From the NCBI GenBank assembly GCA_045546555.1, contig JAZQCY010000126.1:1-23690 (forward strand): a DNA stretch of 23,690 nucleotides, written 5' to 3'. The position numbers and the translations under genes are program-made. Shown in pieces: positions 1 to 7,016 of the stretch. The notes beneath the pieces were generated by a model. The model was given only the letters and a program-made list of their open reading frames with translations. It ran no database searches and had not been told where the DNA came from. The number at the start of each line of letters is the position of its first letter. Positions within the stretch are counted from its first letter, which is position 1. The stretch comes from UMGS172 sp045546555 (GTDB taxonomy: Bacteria > Bacillota > Clostridia > Oscillospirales > Acutalibacteraceae).

Positions 1-2
1 TC

Positions 3-2180
3 CACCTTGAAGCAGGTGATTTTATCCCTGCCGATGCAAGACTTTTGTCATCTATAAGCCTTAAATCCGAGGAATCGGCGCTTACGGGTGAATCGGTGCC
101 CTCGGAAAAGGATGCGAATGCCGAGGTCAAAGAAAAAGCACCGTTGGGTGACCGTAGCAACATGGTATTCTCGGGCTGTAGTATTACCTACGGTACCGCA
201 ACCGCCGTTGTTACCGCAACCGGTATGAGTACCGAAATGGGTAAGATCGCAGGACTGCTTGACGGTGAGACCGACTCGCAGACCCCGTTGCAGAAAAAGC
301 TTGCACAGTTGGGTAAATACCTTGGCTTTATGGCCTTGGCCGCTTGTGCCGTTATATTTGTTGTCGGTCTTTTAAACGATCTTGATCCGCTTCATCTGTT
401 TATGACGGCAGTATCGTTGGCCGTTTCGGCCATCCCCGAGGGCCTGCCTGCCATAGTTACCGTCGTGCTTTCGATCGGTGTTCAGCGCATGGTCAAAAAG
501 AATGCGCTTATCCGCCGACTCCCTGCCGTTGAGACCCTGGGCAGTGCTTCGATCATCTGCTCGGATAAGACGGGTACCCTCACCCAGAACCGTATGACCC
601 TTTTGAAGGCCTATGTTGACGGCGGTGAGGTGGTTGACATTCCCGCCGAGGATGATGCCGTAAACAAGCTGCTTTGCTTTGGTACACTTTGCTGTGACGG
701 CTCGGTCGTTTTTGAGGGTGACAGTGTTCAGCACTTGGGCGACCCTACCGAGACCGCTATTGTTTATGCCGCACACAAGGCAGGCTTCACTAAGGATGAG
801 CTTAACAAAAAGCATCCGAGAATTACGGGAATCCCCTTTGACTCAGACCGCAAGCTGATGACCACCGTCAATGAAATCGGCGGCAAATACGTTGTAATAG
901 TCAAGGGTGCCTGCGATATGATGCTTGAGCGTTGTGTAAAGGGTGACCTTGAAAAGGCTAAAAAACTGACCGAGTCTTTGAGTGAAAGCGCTCTGCGTGT
1001 GTTGGCTGTTGGCCTTAAAATAATCGACACCGTTCCCGAGGAGCCCACCTCTGAGGAACTTGAAAACGGCTTGACCTTTATGGGTCTTGTCGGTATGATC
1101 GATCCCCCGAGACCCGAGGCAAAGGCTGCTGTTGCAACCTGCCGCAGAGCAGGCATCAAGCCGGTTATGATAACCGGTGACCACGTTGTTACCGCTAAGG
1201 CTATTGCCACCGAGATCGGTATTTACGAGGATGGCGATATGGCCATCACGGGCGCCGAGCTTGATGCAATGACCGAGGAAGAACTCGACAAGAACGTTCA
1301 GAACATCTCGGTATACGCACGTGTATCCCCCGAGAATAAGATCCGCATTGTCAAGGCATGGCAGCGCAAGGGTCAGGTCGTGTCCATGACGGGCGACGGC
1401 GTTAATGATGCCCCTGCCCTTAAAGCCGCCGACATCGGCTGTGCTATGGGTATCACGGGTACCGACGTTGCTAAGGGTGCGTCCGATATGACGCTGACCG
1501 ACGATAACTTTGCCACCATTATTGATGCGGTAAAGGAAGGCCGTGGCATTTACGCCAACATCAAGAAGGTTGTCGGCTTCCTGCTCGGCACCAACATCGG
1601 TGAGGTCATCACGGTATTCCTTGCCATGCTTTTGTGGCACGAAACCCCGTTCCTTTCGATGCAGCTGCTTTGGATCAACCTTGTCACCGACAGTCTGCCC
1701 GCAATTGCTCTCGGTATGGAGCCGGTTGAAAAGGATATTATGGATCACAAGCCGAGACCTAAAAACGAAGGCATTTTTGCCAACGGTCTTGGTATAAGGG
1801 TCGTATTGCAGGGTGTTATGTTTGCCGCTCTGTCACTTGTCGGCTTCTGGCTCGGAAAATATTGGACCGGCGGTCCGCAGACCCTTATCGCAGGTCAGAC
1901 CTTGGCATTCATGGTGCTTGCTATGTCGCAGGTACTGCAGTCGTTCAATATGCGCTCCGACCGTTCGCTCTTTAAGACCGGTCCGTTTGGCAACAAGACG
2001 CTCAACCTTGCCGCTTTGGCCTCGATACTGATGGTTGCATTCGTTTTGTTTGTCCCCGGCGTGCGTGACGCCTTTGGCTTGACCATCCTGCCCACAAAGC
2101 TTTATCTCATCGGCTTGGGTATGATATTCATTCCCACCGTTATAATGGAGATCTCAAAGCTATTTATCAAAAACAAATAA
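3..2180 (+). CDS. Ca2+-type cation-transporting P-type ATPase (5' end outside the window)
   Basis: This ATP-driven cation pump of the plasma membrane most resembles P2A/SERCA-like bacterial Ca2+ ATPases. The reading frame is open to the left edge, where it encodes a GDFIPADARLL-type segment typical of the actuator domain. The gene therefore starts upstream, and the TTG at 45 is not the true start. The actuator TGES loop follows at about 87-98. The membrane motif PEGLPA (435-452) is the hallmark of Ca2+ pumps. The phosphorylation motif DKTGTLT lies at 564-584 and the hinge motif TGDGVNDAPAL at about 1389-1421. The C-terminal third (about 1540-2170) is hydrophobic and holds the last membrane helices, including an NLVTDSLPA segment. 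The N-terminal membrane helices are missing. Ca2+ specificity is inferred from the motifs; Mn2+ or other divalent cations are possible. Family assignment is very safe. Confidence 0.95.
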   Translation, partial: HLEAGDFIPADARLLSSISLKSEESALTGESVPSEKDANAEVKEKAPLGDRSNMVFSGCSITYGTATAVVTATGMSTEMGKIAGLLDGETDSQTPLQKKLAQLGKYLGFMALAACAVIFVVGLLNDLDPLHLFMTAVSLAVSAIPEGLPAIVTVVLSIGVQRMVKKNALIRRLPAVETLGSASIICSDKTGTLTQNRMTLLKAYVDGGEVVDIPAEDDAVNKLLCFGTLCCDGSVVFEGDSVQHLGDPTETAIVYAAHKAGFTKDELNKKHPRITGIPFDSDRKLMTTVNEIGGKYVVIVKGACDMMLERCVKGDLEKAKKLTESLSESALRVLAVGLKIIDTVPEEPTSEELENGLTFMGLVGMIDPPRPEAKAAVATCRRAGIKPVMITGDHVVTAKAIATEIGIYEDGDMAITGAELDAMTEEELDKNVQNISVYARVSPENKIRIVKAWQRKGQVVSMTGDGVNDAPALKAADIGCAMGITGTDVAKGASDMTLTDDNFATIIDAVKEGRGIYANIKKVVGFLLGTNIGEVITVFLAMLLWHETPFLSMQLLWINLVTDSLPAIALGMEPVEKDIMDHKPRPKNEGIFANGLGIRVVLQGVMFAALSLVGFWLGKYWTGGPQTLIAGQTLAFMVLAMSQVLQSFNMRSDRSLFKTGPFGNKTLNLAALASILMVAFVLFVPGVRDAFGLTILPTKLYLIGLGMIFIPTVIMEISKLFIKNK

Positions 2181-2188
2181 ACTGCAAA

Positions 2189-2220
2189 AAAGAACCACCG
2201 TGGTGACACGGTGGTTCTTT
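2189..2220. terminator. Bidirectional intrinsic terminator
   Basis: A perfect 14-bp stem (AAAGAACCACCGTG with its complement) closes a GTGA loop. It has A-rich sequence on its left and a T-run on its right, so it can work on both strands. It lies between the convergent ATPase gene and the coiled-coil gene of the coaD operon. Confidence 0.9.
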
Positions 2221-2237
2221 ATGTACTGAAGTACTTA

Positions 2238-2714
2238 TTATTTCTGCTCGGGGTTCTGTGCGTTGGCCTGAGGAATCTGCTGACGGAGAGCAGCTCTTGT
2301 TCTTCTGATCTCGTTGAGGTTGGCTGTCAGCATCTCGTCTGAACGGAGCATAAGATCGTCAACAAAGTCCTGAGCGGCCTTTCTCATATCACGGCTCTTT
2401 CTCTGTGCAGCGGCAAGAACCTCACCTGCTTTGGCCTGTGCCAGCTTGGTAATCTCCTCCTGAGCGACCAAAGCCTTGGCTCTTTCCTCGGCAACACGGA
2501 TAATGCTGTCGGCCTCACGCTTGGCGTTGTTGATAATGTCAGCACGGTCAGCAACAATACCCTTGGCCTGCTTGACCTCAGTGGGCATGGTCATACGCAT
2601 ATCATCAATAATAGCTCTGACCTTTTCAACATCGACAACGACACGCTTGCCGGGCATTTTAAAGCCACTGTCCAGCACCTCGTCCAACTGTTCCATCAAA
2701 TCGTCCATATTCAT
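2238..2714 (-). CDS. Coiled-coil protein of the rsmD-coaD operon (ATP synthase B/H-subunit-like)
   Basis: This 158-aa soluble, highly charged, mostly helical protein has no signal peptide or membrane segment. The N-terminus (1-45) has the pattern MDDLMEQLDEVLDSG, then a short basic stretch and a VRAIIDDMR helix. Residues 45-140 are a continuous Ala/Glu/Arg/Lys-rich helix that looks like a coiled coil, and the tail is Gln/Asn-rich. Proteins of this shape often follow coaD in Clostridia and are loosely annotated as 'ATPase' or V-ATPase subunit H-like. There is no nucleotide-binding motif, so that name is only a similarity. A role in cell-envelope or division scaffolding, as for DivIVA-like coiled coils, is possible but not shown. 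The start ATG at 2714 has an AAGGAA ribosome site at 2723-2728 that overlaps the end of coaD, so translation is probably coupled. Confidence 0.8.
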   Translation of the reverse strand: MNMDDLMEQLDEVLDSGFKMPGKRVVVDVEKVRAIIDDMRMTMPTEVKQAKGIVADRADIINNAKREADSIIRVAEERAKALVAQEEITKLAQAKAGEVLAAAQRKSRDMRKAAQDFVDDLMLRSDEMLTANLNEIRRTRAALRQQIPQANAQNPEQK

Positions 2715-2719
2715 AACTT

Positions 2720-3214
2720 CTACTTCCTTTCGGTTTGTATTCTTTTTAATATAGTATCGTGGATCACTTCGGGAACAAAATCACTTATGTCCCCTCCCAT
2801 ACTTGCGATCTCCTTGACCATACTTGAGCTCAAATACATATTTTCGGCCTTGGTGGTCAAGAAAACCGTTTCCACATCGGGGTTCAATTTTTTATTAGTC
2901 AGTGCCATCTGGAACTCATATTCAAAGTCAGACATGGCACGAAGACCCTTGACAATAGCACCTGCTCCAACCTCTCTTGCGTAATCGGCAAGCAGACCGC
3001 CGTACTGTGTGACGGTGACGTTGGGAACATCGGCAATGGCTGTTTTAATCATCTCAATACGCTCCTCAGCCGTGAAGCTGGGCTTTTTGGATGAATTGGT
3101 GGCAACAACCACTATTACCTTAGCAAACATATTTGCGGCACGCCTGATGATATCAAGGTGGCCGACCGTGACCGGATCAAAGCTACCCGGACAAACCGCA
3201 GTTATCTGATCCAT
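2720..3214 (-). CDS. coaD: Phosphopantetheine adenylyltransferase
   Basis: This cytoplasmic enzyme of coenzyme A biosynthesis transfers AMP from ATP to 4'-phosphopantetheine, giving dephospho-CoA and pyrophosphate. The N-terminus carries the nucleotidyltransferase signature PGSFDPVTVGH (residues 9-19, with the TxGH form of the HIGH motif). Further conserved blocks are KGLRAMSDFEYEFQMA in the middle and the C-terminal SSSMVKEIA segment. The length of 164 aa is normal for CoaD. A longer reading frame reaches 3253, but the ATG at 3214 is preferred: the protein then begins just before the conserved strand, and a GGAAGG site at about 3224-3229 lies at good distance. The gene starts 4 bp after the rsmD stop and ends 5 bp before the next start, so the three form one operon. 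Confidence 0.97.
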   Translation of the reverse strand: MDQITAVCPGSFDPVTVGHLDIIRRAANMFAKVIVVVATNSSKKPSFTAEERIEMIKTAIADVPNVTVTQYGGLLADYAREVGAGAIVKGLRAMSDFEYEFQMALTNKKLNPDVETVFLTTKAENMYLSSSMVKEIASMGGDISDFVPEVIHDTILKRIQTERK

Positions 3215-3218
3215 TTTA

Positions 3219-3767
3219 TCAACCTTCCGTATTCTTTTTATAGATAGTGACATTTACAAGCTTGCCGTACTTATAGGTGCGGTAGACCGTAAAGCCGTTG
3301 GTTTCCTCGGGCAACCCGACATCAGCCGGATGCTCAACAATGATTATACCGTAATCGCTCATTACCTTGGCGGTGCTTGTCAAAGCGTTGACATAGTGAC
3401 CTTCATTATAAGGCGGATCGATAAAGGCAATATCAAAGGTCTCCTTTGTGCCACGCAGAAACGACATATAGTCGGTTCGGCAAATGACCGATTCCTTCAA
3501 AAAGCCGGTCTTTTGCACGTTGCGCTTGATAACGTCAACAGCGTTCTGGGACTGATCGGTGAAAACGCATTTCAAAGCGCCTCGGCTCAAGGCCTCGATA
3601 CCGAGCTGACCCGAGCCTGCAAACAGATCAAGCACACGTCGACCCTCTATTTCAAAATTTATGGCGCTGAAGATGGCCTCCTTAACCTTTTCGGAGGTGG
3701 GACGAACGTCGTTGCCCTCCAAGGTCTCAAGGCGCATACCCTTTGCCGTTCCCGTAATAACTCTCAT
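3219..3767 (-). CDS. rsmD: 16S rRNA (guanine(966)-N(2))-methyltransferase
   Basis: This Rossmann-fold, SAM-dependent methyltransferase modifies G966 (E. coli numbering) of 16S rRNA during 30S subunit assembly. The visible motifs are the N-terminal RVITGTAKGMRL and RPTSEKVKEAIF blocks of the RsmD family, the SAM-binding VLDLFAGSG (residues 45-53), an acidic residue after the second strand in FTDQS, and the catalytic DPPY motif (117-120). The length of 182 aa is typical. The ATG at 3767 has a GGGAAGT-type ribosome site a few bases upstream. It is the first gene of the rsmD-coaD-coiled-coil operon and has a good promoter at 3816-3844. Confidence 0.96.
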   Translation of the reverse strand: MRVITGTAKGMRLETLEGNDVRPTSEKVKEAIFSAINFEIEGRRVLDLFAGSGQLGIEALSRGALKCVFTDQSQNAVDVIKRNVQKTGFLKESVICRTDYMSFLRGTKETFDIAFIDPPYNEGHYVNALTSTAKVMSDYGIIIVEHPADVGLPEETNGFTVYRTYKYGKLVNVTIYKKNTEG

Positions 3768-3815
3768 AGGACTTCCCTTTTAACAAAATACAAGTGTATA
3801 GATTTATACATATAT

Positions 3816-3844
3816 ATTATCTGCTAATTTTGTCGTTTTGTCAA
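3816..3844 (-). promoter_or_regulatory. Sigma-A-type promoter of the rsmD operon
   Basis: On the minus strand TTGACA (3839-3844) and GATAAT (3816-3821) are separated by 17 bp, about 50 bp upstream of the rsmD ATG. The surrounding gap (3768-4098) holds this promoter, AT-rich sequence, and the palindromic repeat at 3951-4089; no gene was seen there. Confidence 0.75.
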
Positions 3845-3950
3845 TATAAATTTGTGAGGTTCAACGCAAAATACGGCAATTTTATTTAAAGACACCACAA
3901 TTTTTCCGTTTTATGTAAACTTTTTGCTTTAAAACGAAAAATAATAAAGA

Positions 3951-4089
3951 CTGTAAAAACTCATAAAAGTCATCCTGAGCGAAGCGAAGGATCTTAAACA
4001 GTCCCGAAATTCCTTTAAGCTTCAGAACTTTTAAAGATTCTTCGGTCGCAATTGCTTCCTCAGAATGACAATGTAAAGAGTTTTTACAG
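3951..4089. repeat. Palindromic intergenic repeat with perfect 12-bp ends
   Basis: The element starts with CTGTAAAAACTC (3951-3962) and ends with its exact reverse complement (4078-4089). Inside lie the inverted pair TCATCCTGAGCGAAGCGAAG (from about 3970) and a diverged partner ending in CTCAGAATGA (4034-4068), around an inner CTTTAA/TTAAAG hairpin. The core, of the form 'TCATYCTGAGCGAAGCGAAGRATCT', is a short repeat I know from many bacterial genomes; a second member lies at 20859-20938. It sits 10 bp beyond the ligA stop and could fold into a long hairpin in the ligA 3' RNA. No clear target duplication is visible. Confidence 0.8.
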
Positions 4090-4098
4090 CCCTAAAAG

Positions 4099-6087
4099 TC
4101 AAATCTCCAATTCCTCTTCCAAAATCACCGTTACACCGAGGGTTTTGGCCTTGGCTAATTTACTTCCTGCGTTTTCGCCGCAGAGGACGAAGTCGGTCTT
4201 TTTGGAGACCGAGCCCGTTACCTTTGCACCCATCGACTGCAGTTTTGCGGTCAACTCGTCACGGGTGTATTTTTGGAAGGTTCCCGTGATGACCACCGTC
4301 TTTTGGAAGAACATATTGTCGCTGTCGGCCGCCACGGCACCCTCCTCCTCAAATGTGAGCAGAGCGGCAATTTTTTCAAACTCGGCCATATTGTCGGCAT
4401 TCTTAAACCACTTGGTTATCTCATCGTTCATTATACTTCCAAAGCCCTCGAGTGATGAAAAATCGTAGCCCGATTTAACGGCGTTAAGGAAATCACCGAC
4501 ATTGCCCAAAAACAGCTCGGACATATCCTTGGCGGCACTTTTGCCGACCAACGGAATGTTCATCGCCACAAGGAAGTTGGACAGCTTGGTGTTGCATGCA
4601 GAGTTTATCGCATCTATAAGATTTTTGTACGATTTTTCGCCAAAGCCCTCAAGCACCGTTATCTCATTTTCAAAGCGGTCAAGACGGAAAATATCGGCAA
4701 GCTCGGTTATCCATTGATTTTGGATAAATTTTTCCAAGGTAGCCTCCGAAAGGCCGTCGATATTCATTGCCTGCTTTGAAACAAAATGGGTAAATTTTTT
4801 GATCTGTCGGCCTGCACAGTTGGGGTTGCCGCAATAAAGCACCTTTATCTCTCGGCCGTCCGACAGTGTTGTTTTTATCTCGGTCTCGCCGCCGCAGACG
4901 TAGCAGGTCTTGGGATAATCCAAGGCATAATCCTTGCGGTCGGCCTCCTCGGCGCTCAAGTTCCGCTCAACGTGAGGGATTATCATATTGCGCTTGGAAA
5001 CCAGTATCCTATCCCCTGCCAACAGCTTGAGATTTTCAATAAAGGTCATATTGTGCAGCGATGCTCTGTTTACATTGGTGTTGTCGATCTCGACCGTGTC
5101 AAACTCGGCAATGGGTGTCAGCTGACCCGTGCGTGAAATGTTCCAATTGATATCACGCAGAACGGTCTCAAAATGCGGATCGCCGAATTTGTAGGCAATA
5201 CCGTCCTTAAAATGGTGAGAGGTCTTGCCCTGCGCCTTGGCAAAGGCAACATCGTCGTAGGAAAACACGATTCCGTCGATGGGCAAGCCGTTTTTGTCGG
5301 CGGCGTTTTTAAGCGTATTTATTTTGGACGTCACGCTCTCGGCGGTGTCGTTACCGTCAAGAGCCTCGTGGAAATTGGTGCCGAAGCCGAACTCGACCAA
5401 CCTTTTAAGCCGTTCGGATTTAAGCGGAACGTCATCAAGCCCCTCAAGCACGTTGAAGGGATAAAACTTCACTCCCCTGTCCTTGCAAATGCGTGAATCA
5501 AGCTGACGCACCGAGCCCGAAGCAAGGTTTCGGGGTGTGGAATACTTATCCTCATCATTGTCGATGTTATCGTTTATTGCATCAAAGGTCGGTATGTCGA
5601 TAAGTGCCTCACCTGTTACCACAAGTCGGTCGGTGTAAGGTATTTTGAGCGGAATGTTACTGAAAACACGTGCATTGTGGGTTATGACCTCACCGACGTT
5701 GCCGTCACCACGGGTGGAGGCCGCAACAAGCTCGCCGTTTTCGTATTCGAGCTTAACGGTAAGACCGTCCAGTTTAAGGCTCAAAAAGCCGTCGGACTGC
5801 GATAGCATAGCCATAATGTCGCCCACATCCTTGGTTTTGGCAAGGCTCAAAAGCGGGATCGGGTGGGTTATCTTCTGCAGCTCGCTAACCGCCTCATAGC
5901 CGGCTCTCTGTGTCGGAGAGTTTGGCAGAATAACCCCCGTTTCCTTCTCCAAAACCGTCAGCTCATCAAACAGAGCATCATACTCAGCATCCGACAAAGT
6001 CGGTGCATTGAGGTTATAATACTCGTCCGCACACTTATTCAAAAAATCAACAAGATAATGTATTCTGTCGTGTTTTGCGTCCTGCAT
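4099..6087 (-). CDS. ligA: NAD-dependent DNA ligase
   Basis: This enzyme seals nicks in DNA using NAD+ during replication and repair. In order, the protein shows an N-terminal Ia-like helical region (DAEYDALFDEL at about 33-43), the nucleotidyltransferase motif KLDG with lysine 105 as the expected AMP-accepting residue, and motifs TRGDG and GEALI. An OB-fold region follows, then a four-cysteine zinc finger (C395, C398, C419, C424), helix-hairpin-helix repeats (about 430-570) and a C-terminal BRCT domain (about 583-662, VVITGTF). The length of 662 aa is normal for LigA. It diverges somewhat from classical LigA, for example KLDG rather than KIDG, as in several Clostridia. The ATG at 6087 is preferred. 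A promoter at 6133-6161 precedes it, so it looks monocistronic, with the palindromic repeat directly downstream. Confidence 0.96.
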   Translation of the reverse strand: MQDAKHDRIHYLVDFLNKCADEYYNLNAPTLSDAEYDALFDELTVLEKETGVILPNSPTQRAGYEAVSELQKITHPIPLLSLAKTKDVGDIMAMLSQSDGFLSLKLDGLTVKLEYENGELVAASTRGDGNVGEVITHNARVFSNIPLKIPYTDRLVVTGEALIDIPTFDAINDNIDNDEDKYSTPRNLASGSVRQLDSRICKDRGVKFYPFNVLEGLDDVPLKSERLKRLVEFGFGTNFHEALDGNDTAESVTSKINTLKNAADKNGLPIDGIVFSYDDVAFAKAQGKTSHHFKDGIAYKFGDPHFETVLRDINWNISRTGQLTPIAEFDTVEIDNTNVNRASLHNMTFIENLKLLAGDRILVSKRNMIIPHVERNLSAEEADRKDYALDYPKTCYVCGGETEIKTTLSDGREIKVLYCGNPNCAGRQIKKFTHFVSKQAMNIDGLSEATLEKFIQNQWITELADIFRLDRFENEITVLEGFGEKSYKNLIDAINSACNTKLSNFLVAMNIPLVGKSAAKDMSELFLGNVGDFLNAVKSGYDFSSLEGFGSIMNDEITKWFKNADNMAEFEKIAALLTFEEEGAVAADSDNMFFQKTVVITGTFQKYTRDELTAKLQSMGAKVTGSVSKKTDFVLCGENAGSKLAKAKTLGVTVILEEELEI

Positions 6088-6099
6088 AATTCAACCGCC

Positions 6100-6339
6100 T
6101 TAAATCCAAGTCAAATTTGAAACTATATAGTTATTATACTCTAACGGAAACACAAAGTAAAGTAAACAATTAAGTAAATTTTGCATAATCACAGAAAACC
6201 GCTCCGCACCACCAATAAGGGAGTTGCGATTAGGGAGAAATCGGTTTTTCGGTGAAATTTTAGATGCCACTCGTTGAAAAGCCTTGAAATACGGCAGTAT
6301 TCCTGCATTTTTCAACTTCGCAACATCTTCAAATTTCAT
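6100..6339 (-). other. Short ORF reading out of the MITE-like element, probably not a functional gene
   Basis: An ATG at 6339 with an AGG just upstream opens a 79-codon frame. About the first 42 codons (MKFEDVAKLKNAGILPYFKA and on to NRNSLIG) are encoded inside the inverted-repeat element. The rest runs through AT-rich flank and across the ligA promoter. I have an unverified memory of similar short 'hypothetical proteins' from gut Clostridia, which fits translation of a dispersed repeat. The composition change at the element edge argues against a real protein. Confidence 0.25.
6133..6161 (-). promoter_or_regulatory. Probable ligA promoter
   Basis: On the minus strand a TTTACT -35 (6156-6161) and a perfect TATAAT -10 (6133-6138) are 17 bp apart, about 45 bp before the ligA ATG. 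It lies outside the MITE-like element that begins at 6216. Confidence 0.65.
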
Positions 6340-6494
6340 CCTACAAAACTGCCCTGCACCCAAAACAGATGAATTTTTGTATAATTAAAAGGAAAAAGCC
6401 TACGGTAACACTGACGTGTACCGTGGGCTTTTGACGCATTAGACCGCAAAAAGTCGCTGTTTTGGGCGAATTATCCCTAACCGCAACTCCCTTA
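6216..6494. mobile_element. MITE-like non-autonomous element with 21-bp terminal inverted repeats
   Basis: The left end (6216-6236) reads TAAGGGAGTTGCGATTAGGG plus A. The right end (6474-6494) is its reverse complement with one mismatch. The ends are flush with TA dinucleotides, which could be a TA target duplication as made by IS630/Tc1-mariner-type transposases. The 279-bp body has no transposase. It holds an imperfect hairpin (6394-6432) and the 5' part of a short ORF. The element fills most of the 404-bp gap between ligA and the ygjV-like gene, and its last bases form the stop codon of the ygjV-like gene. Confidence 0.7.
6394..6432. terminator. Terminator-like hairpin inside the MITE-like element
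   Basis: AAAAGCCTACGGTAACAC pairs with GTGTACCGTGGGCTTTT across a short loop, with one bulge and one G-T type mismatch. It has A-rich and T-rich flanks on both sides. It is well placed to end minus-strand transcripts from the ygjV-like gene. Confidence 0.65.
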
Positions 6495-7016
6495 AGACGA
6501 CTGTTTTTTGCTTTTGGCTGTGCGGATGAGCGAGATTATCGACGAGGATATTGTCATTGCTATGCCGATATAAACGGGTACCGACCGACTGTGTGTGATA
6601 TTATACACCAGCGTGCTTGACGATGCGCCGATGGATATCAGCTTGGTATTCCTTGTGTCCTTGACCCAGAAAGCGATGGCCGAAAGGGTCGAGCTTAAAG
6701 CAGGAAAAATGCAGAATATATCCTCCCACGTCAGCACCGCCGATACGGCATAAAGCGTGATAAAGCCGAACAACCACCATTTTGACGAGGCCCATTTTTT
6801 TGAATTGTTATAAAAAACGATGCCTCTGAAAAAGCATATTGCGCTTGTGGCCGCCGCAGAAAATGCCGACAACAGCAGATAATGCGTTAGCCAACAGATG
6901 TCCTGCAGCATTTTTAAAGCAAGCAGCCTTCGGCGGTCGGTCTGCTGAAAAATGATGAACGAATCAATGATGGCCGCCGCACCGAATATCTGCGCTACCC
7001 AATAAAGCGTGTTCAC
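6492..7016 (-). CDS. YgjV-family inner membrane protein
   Basis: This 174-aa, very hydrophobic protein has about six predicted membrane segments and short loops, ending in a basic tail (TAKSKKQSS). The opening WVAQIFGAAAIIDSFIIFQQ, the helix beginning LLALKMLQDICWLTHYLLL and the following FFRGIVFYNN pattern fit the Imp-YgjV family, whose biochemical role is unknown to me. It begins at a GTG whose GTGA overlaps the stop of the isomerase/dehydrogenase fusion gene, so the two are translationally coupled. A link to the same sugar is therefore likely, perhaps in transport or sensing. In E. coli ygjV lies beside uxaA of hexuronate catabolism, a similar setting. The TAA stop (6492-6494) is formed by the terminal bases of the MITE-like element, so the original C-terminus may have been slightly different. 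Confidence 0.8.
   Translation of the reverse strand: MNTLYWVAQIFGAAAIIDSFIIFQQTDRRRLLALKMLQDICWLTHYLLLSAFSAAATSAICFFRGIVFYNNSKKWASSKWWLFGFITLYAVSAVLTWEDIFCIFPALSSTLSAIAFWVKDTRNTKLISIGASSSTLVYNITHSRSVPVYIGIAMTISSSIISLIRTAKSKKQSS

Noticed and set aside
45..47. TTG as start of the P-type ATPase
   Set aside because: Codons upstream to the window edge encode the conserved GDFIPAD actuator segment, so the gene starts outside the window.
843..1748. 301-codon open frame antisense to the P-type ATPase
   Set aside because: It lies fully opposite a gene with all P-type ATPase motifs, has no ribosome site or recognisable domain, and its openness follows from the codon use of the sense strand.
4786..5496. 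Plus-strand frames of 107-116 codons opposite ligA
   Set aside because: They sit inside a clearly complete NAD ligase and show no independent features.
6216..6494. Riboswitch or CRISPR-like structure upstream of ligA
   Set aside because: The two 21-bp repeats are inverted, not direct, there are no spacers, and the layout fits a MITE-like element better.
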